A DNA stretch of 64,000 bases from Protula sp. h YS-2021 (taxonomy: Eukaryota > Annelida > Polychaeta > Sabellida > Serpulidae). Made by a program: the position numbers and the translations under genes. A model generated the notes under the pieces. That model was not told the DNA's origin. It did not search any database and saw only the letters and a list, made by a program, of their open reading frames with translations. The stretch lies in assembly GCA_949752745.1 (NCBI GenBank), contig OX457027.1, positions 90,355,720 through 90,419,719 on the forward strand. The letters are read 5' to 3'. This document shows positions 13,426-25,700 of this stretch, in pieces; position 1 is the stretch's first letter; every line of letters begins with the position of its first letter.

Positions 13426-14388
13426 ACTTACTAAGACTTTGTGGTCATAGAAAGCACTCTCATCACTAACAAAATAAGACCAAATATTTCAGTCGTAGGA
13501 GTAATGGCATACAAGAAGCGAAATTGGTCAGATATCGCCACTGGTGGCTGGATATGACTGCAATTATTGTTGTAGCAAAAGGTCTCAAAGGGTTATGAAG
13601 GATTGATTGACAACACTACTGTCATATTTTTCTGCTGTTCAGATAATGCTTTTATCGCAATATTGTTATAAGGTTTAACAACAATAATTGATTATGTATC
13701 TTTTCGAAATTAAACAAAAACAACTTAAGAAATGAAAATTCCGCAGCCTGAAAGCCTGAAAAATAATGTAATCACAAAGAACCCTCCATGATGCAGATGC
13801 TGAAAAGAAACTGTTCACAACAGTCTCTCAAGCAATTAATAAAAAACCTAACTGCGTTTTTTTCCACTCAACGCAATATTACCTTCTCAGTTATTGTAAT
13901 GTATCACAAGGGGCTACGCAAAATGCTATGAAAGAAAATAAGCGTGTTCCAACATGTAGTGTGTAGCTGTCCGCACTCAAGGCTACAAAAGAAATAAGAT
14001 CTTTTTCGTTTGCTACGTTTGGACTCATTTCGATTACCGAAAACTCCGAAAATAAGATCATGTAGTAATTAAGACCTTTTTTATCTATCCAAAAGGATTC
14101 TATATTTTCGAACGTCTTGTGTTCTTAATTCTAGAGCAAAAATATTTAGGGCTGAATGGAGTCAGGGGTTTCCTTTAATATAAAACATATATTTATGGGT
14201 TACAAATGGCAACTCAGTTAATGAACTGTTAATGCAGACAAGGCAATGTCATTTGGTAGTCAATAAATTTTCCGTTGCAACAAGTTTAGTTTTCTATTTT
14301 AGTGTGAGCACTGTGCGTGTTCATGGTCATACAGGCATCAATAATGCAACAATTTGGCGACATAATGCCGTTTTATACAACGCTATGT

Positions 14389-14416
14389 AATAGGTCGACA
14401 TACGTGTCGACTTATT
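14389..14416. other. Short hairpin
   Basis: The 12-base arms AATAGGTCGACA and TGTCGACTTATT differ by one mismatch around a TACG loop. A weaker extension continues outward (CTATGTAAT against ATTATGTCG). It lies in the non-homologous block of unit 2, and its function is unknown. Confidence 0.55.
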
Positions 14417-15084
14417 ATGTCGTATAGAACAAGATTAGAGATTAAGCTAAACGTAACATTTGTACTAGTATATTCTATCGCTATTAAAATTCCTGACTTG
14501 CATAGTTTTACCACACAAAGTTTTGCCAATCGTTTTATGACAATTCGAAGCTGGTATATATTTTTCTAAGTAAATCACCATTATGCTTTTAATGTTTTTA
14601 TGATATAAACCTAAACAAAAGTAAGCCTAATAAATGCACTGAATATATATTGATTATAATAAAATAAGAAAGATACATTTCAAAATTTTAAATTTGTATC
14701 AAGCAAGTAACAAATTATTCCAGTTTATCTATTGTAGACCTATTGCCACTCTGATAACTTTTAGCGATTTGTCGAGACCTATTGCTGCTTTGGAAACCTT
14801 TAATTCCTACTTTTCTGTTTTCTGTTTTTGTTATACCTGTCCAACTCTCTTATTACATTTGTGTCTTTTGTCAATAATTTAACAAGAATGACTTTGCATT
14901 TATGCAAATCAATCTGCAGCATTCACTAATGGATATAATAAAGAAAAGAGGGCTGCTCATTGCAGCGAAAACAGTCGTTAATTATACTGTACCCTGAGCA
15001 AGAAGTCGCAGAAATTGCAGACCTTGCATGTTTTATAGGAAACATCAAATTCCCAGAAACAAAATACTACCATAGCACATAGAA

Positions 15085-15203
15085 ATGAATATGGCCATAA
15101 ATGAATTGATGATCACGTACGAAAGATTTGAAGTAAGTGACGACGGAGTGTTAAATCAGCATAGTGACATACATAAAAAAATTTTTATTATGGTACAAGA
15201 ATT
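15085..15203 (+). pseudogene. GPCR exon 1 copy, unit 2 (frameshifted)
   Basis: It starts with the same ATGAATATGGCC as the intact exon 1 and keeps the donor ATT|GTAAGC. A one-base loss/gain in the A/T run near 15175-15185 shifts the frame, so the conserved NIFDYG segment is read out of frame and stops at the donor. No exon 2 exists in this unit, so the copy cannot encode a receptor. Confidence 0.8.
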
Positions 15204-18200
15204 GTAAGCATTCCCAAGAAGTGAGAAAGTTTCTAAAAGCAAACACTCAAATATCATCAAACAAACTAAAATATCGTGCAGACATGTTTATCTTAACAGA
15301 AACTTGCAATAATATCAGAGATGAATGCATATATAGTAGAAAATGACTTAATATCAATCTCTAGCTAAAACTGTTTACATCATTAGTTATGTTCTGTTTC
15401 AACTTTTTGAATCCTAACTTAATTCTGATTTGACTTGCTAGCTTCTAATAGAAAATCAGATTAAAATGGATCTGAACTAGCTATTTCTTTAATAATAGGT
15501 TTTATGTTTGTTATCTCTCAGTCTTATTTGATAAGGGTTGAGTGTTGGCTAGAGCATAGTGTATTTAACAAAGGATTGGGACTTAAGAATCAAGTATGAT
15601 CAGGGGTCTTTATTATAATAATGAGCAACAAATGCAAGACACATCACGAGAGTCAGCATGTCTATTCTCATAATTTATAAGCTGAATGGAGTTACTTGGT
15701 TTTAATTACAAGTACCGATTAGCTGAAATTTAAAATGTTCATTGAAATGATAAAATTTTTGCACAAAATATTCGAGCAGAATTTTTTTCGTTTATGTCAG
15801 ACAACAATTCATGTATTTAAGCATCAATAAATGATTACAATGTGGTGATTATATAAAGAGAGGCAGATTTATGGTGGGGATACTTCTATATTATAAAACT
15901 TTGATCCAAAAACTTGTGCAGAATTGAAAATATTCGCGACTTTCCGGCCAAACTACACTTGTTCCAGTCCACCAAACTAAAACTGACAATGAATAAGCTT
16001 CAATCTATATAGCATGGCCCAGGGTTAGTGTTGGTCAGCCCCTGGTAAATATGTTTCCATACTTTATACACTGTGTGTTTGTAATATTCATACAATGTTA
16101 TCATGTACATTATTAGAAATAATTATGTGAGAATGGCTTTTCTATATAGCAACATTGTCAGAAGGAAAAAAGTGAATTTGACACTTGGCTTATATTTTTA
16201 TTTGTTGAACTAATTGTAACAGTTACGGTTTGTTTAATTAGGTTTATTGTTTATCAACATTATTAAATATCTATATACTAGTCAAATTTCAAAATAAGAT
16301 CGCAGTATTAATTATTGATTTACTGCTAAAATATATTGTGTTTTATTTCAGTAGTACAACATTTATTGTTAGAATCTGAGATATTTGTATGATGTGGTTT
16401 AAGCTTTTTGACTAACAAGGATTATGCAATTGGATACTTAGGTACAGCGTGGCATGATTAATCTATTTGTAATTTTCAATGAGATAAAAACTGGTTTTCA
16501 GCCTTTAAACTCAGAAAAATTAATCAGTATAAAAATTTTAGTTGCTATTCAAAATTTAAAAAATTCAGTAAGAGTAATTTAAGAATAAAATTAAAAATCA
16601 ATAATTAATTTTTCGTTCACAAATACATTTCTTTAATCCTTGCAATGAAAACACAAGGGGTAACGTTTCATTAAATACCAAGGAACACAATTATTGAAAT
16701 GTAACCAGCTTCAAAACACATTATTGAAAAGGAGTACAATTTATTTATATATAGGCTGCTTCTGTTAAAGGCAGATAGAAAGGCAGACATGCATAAGGCA
16801 GCGAACAAGAGAAAAGTCTCAGATACGCTAGAATGCACACATTAACAACCAATACCTCATCTGTTTTTACGATCGGCTTCAAAAAATTAAGTTTTCAATG
16901 GCTGGATCGTCATTTTCCACGTTTTCGAGAAATCCAATTTTGAAGCCGCAATGATAAGTGAGGTGAGGCTCTGGTGAAGTAACTGCTAGTGATGTGATGT
17001 ATATTTGATAACGGATGGCGTTACAATGATGAAAAATTCAACATGCTGCCTCTTTGACATGTTATTATTTTTGTAGTGGAACATCTTGCTGGAAAACATT
17101 TGGGACAATATTGATACATATGTCAACAAACAAAATCACAGGTGTAAAATCCAACAAAATGATAAAAAATCTCAGTTGATCTGGTCGTGGTTATCTTTGC
17201 AAGATAAAAGTTTTTTTGTCTACATCCCAAGGACAGTATACTGGAGGTTTCAAATCTTTTGATATTGTAGACTCAACACTTCTTATAAGCTAAGTCTTAT
17301 TTGTTGCATTTCTGTAATTCCAAGTTATAATTTTGTATCAACGTACTGAAAGAAATAGTTCAAGAAATCAACAAACAATGCCAGCAAATGCTTCCACACG
17401 AATAATAGTTTAGAAAACACTCTACATGTTTGCACTTGCAGATAAAGATATTGCTATTATGAACTCGTGGAAATCGACTCTTTGTCTTGCAAAACCAAAT
17501 CATATATGTCTACAGCATTGACAAAACACAAAAAGCTAAATACGTTTCCACGTCTTATCTGTTCAGTAACGTAATTAGCATCTGTAACTTATATGTCAGT
17601 TTCATTTGCTATGTCAACAATTCTTTGAATCAAAATAACACGAAATATTATTGCAGAATAATATAAAGCATAAGAACGAAAATAAGAAGGGCCTTAGGTC
17701 AGTCCTGATAAAAAACAATATGTTCTGGAATGATAATATATCGTCGGTTTAAAAAAAGGAATTGACAACAATTTGTTATATTTCTACTATATAATAAGAG
17801 TTAATACCTTAATGGTAAAACACAAAACTAGCATTTTTAGTATAAAGCTAATATTGAATATATTAAATATATTTTAGCAGCAAATATAGAAGATTTTCGT
17901 AGCGTTTACCTGTTCCTTTAATAACGGATTGTCTGGGGGGATTGCCTGGTTTTTTGTACGTTTTTTACTTAAAATCCAAAAGGAGATTCCACGAAGAGTG
18001 GAGATGCAAGAAGGTAAGTTTGCATTGAGTTTCTCTTTTATAGAAATACTGTATCTCAGACTGGGTGCTGCTGAGAAAGAGATGCGTTTTGAAGGCGTCT
18101 ACTTTGATACCATTTTAAGGAAATTATTCGTCTTTATTTGTTGTAAAGCCGAACATAACATCAGAGAAATTCAAAAAATTTGCATGCATTATAAGTCACA

Positions 18201-19003
18201 CTCACTAGAGTGGCATGTCAATATATTTATTATTAAGGAAATCTGGGAGTCTGAAGTCTGAAGTCTGAAGACTATTTAAAACAATAGTCTGAGGGCCACG
18301 GCAGCTAATCTCACGTTGATTCTGTGTGGTATTTGTGTTATTTTACATTAAAAAAAGATGAAACCCGAAAAAATTTGTGCTCGTTCTAACCAAAAACTAC
18401 CTTTGCTTTCGCTCAAATTGTTTGACCAGATAAATAAAAGAAGTTAGGATCTATTTCACATAAAGAAAATTGTAAAGCAAAAATAAATTTTAAGAAATTC
18501 TCTATTAAATGGCCTTTATAAAGCCTGGAAGCGGATTTCAAGTTTGTTTCACGCAAATGGTTTATTTTTGCTATTACGGTAAATTACTTTGATAACATGT
18601 TATTCTTTAGCAGACTAAGATTGGTAATGCTGTGATGTCATTCTGACTTTTTGCTTATTTGTTATTACCGGATCTTTGCTCAATGATCTTTCCTGTTTTT
18701 GACACTCTTCCTTCTTTCTTTTTTTGTTTTTTTTGTTATACCTGACCCATTGTTTGAATCGTTGTTCTATTATATTTGTGTCTTTGGGCAGTGATTTGAC
18801 AATAATGACTTTACTTTATTTAATTATATCTGTGACATTTATTAATGGATATGATAAAGAGAATCCGAAGGAAGCTCATTGCAACGAACATAGGCTTTTA
18901 ATAAACGGTACTCTGAGCAAGAAGTCACAGAAATCAGAAACGTTGCGTGATTTATAAAAAACATCAAATTCCCAGAAACGAAATACTAGCATAGCATAAA
19001 GAA

Positions 19004-19123
19004 ATGAATATGGCCATAAATGAAATGATGACCACGCAAGAAACAGCTGGAATAAGTGATGATGAAGTGTTAAATCAGCACAGTGAGATAAATCAAAATA
19101 TCTTTGATTATGGTACAAGAATT
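19004..19123 (+). CDS. Class A GPCR, exon 1 (N-terminal tail)
   Basis: Forty codons from ATG 19004 end at a consensus donor, ATT|GTAAGT. The phase is 0 and matches exon 2, which also begins in phase 0. The peptide is hydrophilic and acidic (EINQNIFDYGTRI at its end), suiting the extracellular N-terminus. It has no obvious signal peptide and no N-x-S/T sequon. The same exon recurs in units 1 and 2 with matching boundaries, which supports it as a real exon. If translation began at the second ATG (19010) the protein would be two residues shorter. Confidence 0.75.
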
Positions 19124-19915
19124 GTAAGTATTTCGAAGATGTTTCTAAAGCAACAAATAATAGAAGATAAAGTGAACGCAATGAAATACAACAAACATTT
19201 TTGATTATGGCATAATAACTTAAGCATCATCGAACAAATTAAACAATAAAACATCGTGCACGCATTTTTGTCTTACTAAAATATCAAACTAAATGCAAAT
19301 ATGATAAAACATAACTTAAAAATTCTAGCTAAAATTTAACATCGTTAGTTATGTTTTGTTTCAAATTTCGAAGTCATAACTTGATTCCGGTTTGATTTTC
19401 TAGCTTTTGATAGAAAATCAAATCAAAATATACTAGTTATGTCGTTAATAACAGGTTTTACTCTTGCAATCTCTCAATCATCCCTTTTATCAAATAAAGC
19501 TGGGACTTTTAAGAAAGGGTTTAAGAAAAAAAATATGGCCATGTAATATAATGATGTTCAACAAACGCAAGACACACAACTTATCTTAACTTAACTTGTG
19601 TATTTGCTTATCATTCAGTGCGAAAAAGATAAACAGCTTTAATTGAAAAGATTTTTAAGTTCCTGCAGACTGAATTACTTGGTTTCACTATTAAGCACCG
19701 ATTAGCTGAAAACAAAAATGTTCGTTGAAATGATACAATTTTTACATAGAATATAGGAACAAATTTTTTCGTTAATCTGAAAGAACATTTGATGTTCATT
19801 CTCAAAACAGTCAAATATGAACAGCTGTAGCAAATGTTTGATTATTTTGATTTGATTTTATGATTTGAAAGTTCTAAACAATGCTTGTTTCAAATCTTAC
19901 GATATATCTTTTCAG

Positions 19916-20812
19916 GTTTGGATGGTTGTTGGCAGCATTCTTTTGGTAGTTGGCAACCTTGGCAACCTTTTCTCGATCGTAATTCTTGCCATGTTAAGAC
20001 CACTGAGTAAAACAGACAGGGTTCTGATCATCCTAGCTGTGTCTGATTTGGCAGTGCTGAACATCAATTTGTTTCCTGGCATCTTGTCACAAAATTTTGG
20101 TATTGATTATACTTCTTATTCAGATTTTGCATGCAAAATGTTCAGTTTTCTCACGCTTACCTCGTTTCAGTTTGAGAATTGGATACTGGTGTTAATTAAT
20201 ATACAGCGTGCTATAGCCATTTACAAACCTCATGAGTATAAGAATTGGTTTACAGCTAGACGTATTTATGTGATTATTTTTCTGTTTTTGATAACAATAT
20301 GTGTAATAAATATTCATTTCATCTTCTTGTCTGCAAAAGTTGAGGGAGGAAAATATCAGTTAGCTTGTATGTCACCAACTGTCATGAAAATTGTTGTTAT
20401 TTTCGATTTTCTCTTTGGAGTTTTGCTGCCATTTTTGTTAATGTTCATTTCTGCATCTTTCATTGCTAACAAATTACTTCGAAAGAAACGAGTAGTCCCT
20501 GTAACACAAATGAGTATCAAAGAAGATTTTCGTAAAGGATCGGTAACAGTTCTCTCTTTGACCATTCTATATTTTGCTACCCATATCCCTTATATATTGT
20601 TTGACGTAGTCAGCATAGAGGAAAGGCAAAATTCTTCAAATCCATCAGTTAGATCAGAACTAGAGATGATTCACGCTTTTTTGAAGATGATGATGCTTGC
20701 AAATTATACAGTCAATTTTGTGGTATATATTGTCACCAATCAGCTGTTTCGGAAGAAAATCGTTAAGGTGATTGAGTCTGTAAAGAGTTCTTTTACCATT
20801 GTTGAAGGATAA
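19916..20812 (+). CDS. Class A (rhodopsin-like) GPCR, exon 2 (seven-TM core)
   Basis: This exon encodes 298 residues after the acceptor TTTTCAG at 19915. The in-frame ATG at 19865 lies before the acceptor and is probably intronic. All seven helices are visible. TM1 has GN in GNLGNLF, TM2 has LAVSDL with the conserved Asp, and TM3 begins after a Cys (ACKMFSF). The second loop has a Cys (ACMSP), TM5 has LLPFLL, TM6 has FATHIPY and TM7 has NFVVY in place of NPxxY. The DRY position reads QRA, which is atypical. The basic C-tail is short. The overall shape resembles peptide-type receptors, but the ligand cannot be assigned. Confidence 0.9.
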   Translation, partial: VWMVVGSILLVVGNLGNLFSIVILAMLRPLSKTDRVLIILAVSDLAVLNINLFPGILSQNFGIDYTSYSDFACKMFSFLTLTSFQFENWILVLINIQRAIAIYKPHEYKNWFTARRIYVIIFLFLITICVINIHFIFLSAKVEGGKYQLACMSPTVMKIVVIFDFLFGVLLPFLLMFISASFIANKLLRKKRVVPVTQMSIKEDFRKGSVTVLSLTILYFATHIPYILFDVVSIEERQNSSNPSVRSELEMIHAFLKMMMLANYTVNFVVYIVTNQLFRKKIVKVIESVKSSFTIVEG

Positions 20813-20890
20813 ATATGGGGAAAATATTCCTGTGCATTCCCGATATAGCATATGAAAATTTAACAGGAGTCGCATTATAATTACTGCATA

Positions 20891-20896
20891 AATAAA
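20891..20896 (+). terminator. Candidate poly(A) signal of the GPCR
   Basis: A canonical AATAAA lies 78 bases after the receptor stop codon, in an otherwise AT-rich 3' flank. A second AATAAA follows near 20955. The assignment rests on position only. Confidence 0.5.
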
Positions 20897-22049
20897 GTGT
20901 ATTATCAGTTCATTATCAGATTAGTTTGTGGTACACTAATTATATGTTTTCGAAATAAAATTTCTAAACTGAACAGATGGTTTGAGAACTACAACAATTT
21001 GCAATTAAAACATGTAATTAAACAAAGCAAGAGAAGTTAAGCAAGAAGAGAAATAGATATGTAAACAGTTATCAAATTATTTAACATTAGTTTACGTTGT
21101 TTGTATGTACTCATCTTATTGCTAGTTTAATTAGTCGCGTTAAAACAGTTTGGTATACATGATACAGGGATTCTGTGTAATCAAAGATTTCACAAAATCC
21201 ATGGGTAACTAATGGGTAATAACTGACAAAATTGACAAGAGTTTTATTCGACACGCTGGTTCCAGTGGAAAAGTAACGAACAAAAAAGCTTATAAAGCAA
21301 GTGCAAAGCAAGAATGTGTCATAATATCATAATATATTCATTTGTTTATTCGTTTGTTTGGTGTATATTCGTTTGTGTGGTGTATATTCATTATTTGTTT
21401 TATTTGTTTATGAATTATTAAAAAATGATATCAATCAAAATGATATTTTTTATACCTGAAGTTGATTACGATGAGTTTGATTTTTCTCTTGTTTATATGA
21501 TAAAAATCAAAACACAGTATGGTGTCTTATTGAGAAAAGAAACCCTAGTTTAAAATAGTATAAAAAAAGACAGAATATCCTGCTGGTTTTTTAGTCAAGT
21601 CAGGGGTTGCATTAGCGAATGTCCATATCACTACAAATGTAATAACTTGTACTTTGGATTTGCATTAACCTTTTAATTAAATATGTTAAATGAAAAACAT
21701 TAAAAATGTGTCGGTCTATTGGACAGCATTGTAAAAAGTGACAATATGTCACCACAAAGTCTAGCCAACATAATTTCAGTATTGCCACTAATTTGAAAAG
21801 TTTTATTTCTTTTAGTTTGCAAATGCGATTTAATGGTGTATTATTGAGAGACAGAGAGAAATATATTCCAGTTAAAATTGTATAAAACAATAGACAGAAT
21901 ACAGTAATATTCCGAATGTAATAACTTTGCCTGTATTAATTTTTCATTGAATATTTTAAATGACAAATATTAAAAATTGACAAATATTGGCAAGCATTTG
22001 CGTTGGTAATGTGCTCACACAAAGTATATATGTATATAAACTATATATA

Positions 22050-22191
<142 letters not shown>

Positions 22192-24498
22192 CTAGCAAAG
22201 TTTTAGTTTTGCGACTAAATAACTAACTGAAAAGTTTTATTCCTTTTATTTTAACAAATACGGTGCAATAATTAAATGTAATCACCATCAATATGTAGTA
22301 AGTAAGACATAAGTAATTATTTTAAACATCAATAAATAATTGAAATTTAGTAATTTAAACAACAGAGATAGATTCATCGTGATGGTATCGCTGTTTTATG
22401 AATCTTTGATCTAAAAGCTTAAATAGGCACTAGCATGACTTTCAGATCAAACTTTTTCTAATTCCCCTCCATCCCCAAAAAATAGTGAAACTTATAGTAA
22501 AGGGACTAAAAGGTGCCTTCGTTTTAAAAGTTATTTATTCAATGTATACTTTGTTCTAAGATATTGGCCAAACACTGGTTAATATGTTTCTATATTATAT
22601 ATACTGTGTGTTATCAATATTTGTGTAACGTTATTATGTGCATTGTTGGTAAGAAGCATATGAGAATGGCTTTTCTGTATGGTAGCATGGTCGAGTGAAG
22701 AGTAATTGTAATTTATATATTTGTATCTGGTGGACTTATTATAGCAGTTGTGATAGTCTAATCTGGTTTATTTTGATCAATATCATTAAATATCTACCCA
22801 ACTTGTCGAATTTTAAATAAAGATCGCCGAATTAATCTATAGACTTATCGTAACAAGGTATTGCATTTTATTTCCATTGAATAACATTTAGTGTAAACTT
22901 TTGAGATATGTGATGGTTATCATTAGATCATAGCTTCAGGGTGGTATGATTAATTTATTTTTGATTTTGACTGTGGTAAAAAGTGAAACTGATGCTTTAA
23001 ACTCTGAGATAAAAAATCGATTTAGTTATTTCTTTGTTGTTAATCAAAATGTAAAAATCTTAGTGCATTTTATTTTAAAATAAAATAAAATATCAACAAT
23101 TAATTTCTTTATTGCAAAAATACAATTCATTAATCCTTTACAATAAAAACAAAACCAGTGAGGTCTAAATGCCAAAGAGCAAAATTGTTGCACTTTAACC
23201 AGCTTCATTATATATTATTTGTTTTTAATTAAAATTTGAAACAACATTAAAACCGGAAGTTCGTAATATATTTAGTACATCTACCTTATGTTTATTATAT
23301 CTTACTTAATTTTCTTGTTGGTACTCAGTCACATGTCAAGATTATTAAAACTTGTTATTACATAGATTGCTCTTTTCAAAGGCAGATATAATGAATGGAG
23401 CCAATCAGAGACGAATCTCAGATATGCTAGAATGCACAGATTAATAAACAATATCTGCTCTGTTTTTAAGATCAACTTCGAAAAGACTTGCAATAGTTTA
23501 GAATGGATTGTCATGTTCCACGTTTTCGAGAAGTCTTACAAAGGAAATTTTTAGACCAAATTTGATAAGCTAGGAGAAGCTCTGTTTTAGTGAAATGCTA
23601 CTGATATGATGAACATTGAACTGAATTGAATTGAAACATTGTATAAAGAACAAGATAGTTCCATTTACAAGGAGGTGGAGGTTGAGGTGCCGTCTCTCTG
23701 GCGCTCTTATGCTTGCAATGAAATATTGCGGGATTTCGTAAATAAAGGGTTTAGATTACTTCAATTTGCTGTTGGTACTAAGGCTATTATTCAGAAAGTA
23801 TTTCACATATATCTCATACAATAGAAAAACGAAAACTGACTTTTCCTGGAATTGCTTGGCGAATATATGTATAGAATGCTTGGAATGCATTTAGGGCAAT
23901 ATTAGAAGAATATATCACCAAGTATATCACAGATGCAAAACCATTTAAAAATGATACAAATATCTCATTTGGTCTGGTTGCGTTGAACAATTAAACAAAA
24001 TCAACATTTTTGTTGGAGATGCTAAAGGATGATGCTGAATGCTGTAAATATATGAATGTTATAGCTACTACATTCGTTTAAATCAAGTACTGTTTAGCTA
24101 CATTTGTGGTCCAAATTTGTAATTTTGTATTAACATACCTAGAGTAATATTTACCCATTGCTTATATTTTGATACAGCAACTGTTTTAATTGATTAAGTG
24201 TTTTTACGGCTTTGTAAAACAAATTAAGATGCATGTTTTACATTGTGATGGAAAAAAATCAAATTATGGAGTTAATGAGATGGTTTAGCACTCATATCCT
24301 TATTTGCGGTCTCCAACTCGATAAATTAAGTAACAACTGGCAAATATTCACACAGCGAATAGCCCTTATCTATTAAAAATTTGTGTAAAGGTATTATATA
24401 AATTGACGACATCCTAAGAACAACGAATGATCTTAAGATGAATTAAGAAGAAATATAGACATATAGTCGACTTTCTAACTTTTCAAGTGCAATCAAAC

Positions 24499-24800
24499 GC
24501 TTCCAACATGGATAATAATTTGGAAAACACGTTACATATTTTCAACTTGCAGGTAAAGATTTTCTATTATGAATTTTTGGAAATCAACTAGCAGTCTTGC
24601 AAGACTAAATTATTTACAGCATTGTCAAAACACACCAAAAATTACTCAATACGTTGCCATGTCTTTATTTTCTCTTCATTAACCGAATAAGCACCTGTAA
24701 CTTACATATACGGTTCTGTAGCTGTGGCAAGAAATTCTCTAAATCAAAGCGAAATGTTATTGCTGTAAAATATAGAGGCACACTCTTTCTTTTCTATACC
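24499..24800 (+). repeat. GPCR-array unit 4 (head fragment only)
   Basis: The sequence CTTCCAACATG and the following block (ACTTGCAGGTAAAGATTTTC) match the heads of units 1-3. Homology then runs through the region of CTAAATCAAAG and fades near 24800. No exon 1 or exon 2 follows, so the array ends here. Confidence 0.65.
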
Positions 24801-25700
24801 TTTTTACTTTTTAGATATAGCGTGATGTCGAGCTAACACTGACATCGCATTAGATGCCTATTCTTAGAAATTCCTACTCTAAATTCGCGCATGATCATTT
24901 TCTTGCGTTTTGCCATATGTTTAATCTACTGATGTGCTTTATGCTGGATTTTGTGCGAAAACGTATTTTTCTTCTTTTAATAAATGGCTTTCTTTGCTGT
25001 CTGGTCGCGAAAAATATATAAACTACAGTATCTACTGGTTACAAATGAAATGCACCACACAATATCTTAATCAAGTTGAAAATGAGCGCCATATCTATGT
25101 CACACCTGTTACAGATGTAACCATCGTGGTACTCACAACTGTAATCATCCACGTAGTACCACTGTTACAGTGAACATCTTCACAGTCGTAAATATCTTTT
25201 ATAAAACGAAATATAAAAGCGTCCGTAAAATCGTTGACGTTACTAGTAGCATACCCATCTAAGGAAGTACAGTGGTACTAACGTCATTAGCACATCCGGC
25301 TCATTGCATGAAGCAGTACTTTCCAATAAATTTTTATTTCAAACAAATAACACGTGACACAGTCTTAGTTTTGAAAAGTTCCATGACCCAGCACTGGCTA
25401 AAGTTATTATTGGTTTTAATTTGGTAAAAATGTGTATGATATATAAATATTTTATCTTGACTGACCACATATTTCACACATTTTCAGCCACGAAATCTTT
25501 TAACGCTTTAAGCAAGAAATTGATACTGCAAGTTTATCTCACACAAACACTTTATAAGACAACCATTAAACCATACTTTGTGGAATAAAAAAGAATTTTG
25601 GTCAATGTCTGGCATAAAAATTTAACAAAATTGTCGATGGACAATGCTTCAGCTCACTAATGTTGATCTTAAGATTTATGACATGTAAAGATTTATGACA
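24801..25700. other. AT-rich spacer
   Basis: No gene is recognised. A cluster of short imperfect inverted motifs built on CTGTTACAG and GTGGTACT lies at about 25100-25170. The open frame at 24934-25173 has no recognisable similarity. Confidence 0.5.

Larger units (their letters stand above)
9311..14690. other. Non-homologous 5.4-kb block inside unit 2
   Basis: This stretch is absent from units 1 and 3. I recognise no host gene in it. A minus-strand frame at 11542-11916 (124 codons) is hydrophobic in places but matches no family I know and has no supporting splice signals. The block holds a direct duplication (12910-13330), a SINE-like sequence (13325-13425) and a hairpin (14389-14416), each listed separately. 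It may be one or more insertions, or ancestral sequence lost from the other units. Confidence 0.5.
8223..17387 (+). repeat. GPCR-array unit 2 (exon 2 lost)
   Basis: The second unit has a head at 8223-9310 that aligns with unit 1. About 5.4 kb of unrelated sequence follows, then homology resumes near 14800 with a leader, exon 1 and flanks. Near 15790 (TTTTTTCGTT, matching 19755 in unit 3) the alignment jumps to about 15825, which matches 22320 in unit 3. About 2.5 kb, including all of exon 2, is therefore absent. The tail (16750-17387) leads directly into unit 3. Confidence 0.7.

Noticed and set aside
17929..18261. 110-codon frame upstream of the GPCR
   Set aside because: Begins at TTG, is absent from the homologous units and matches no family I recognise.
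19865..19915. Upstream ATG of the GPCR frame as the true start
   Set aside because: It would give a poor N-terminus, and a strong acceptor (TTTTCAG) lies at 19915. A phase-matched first exon conserved in other units is the better start.
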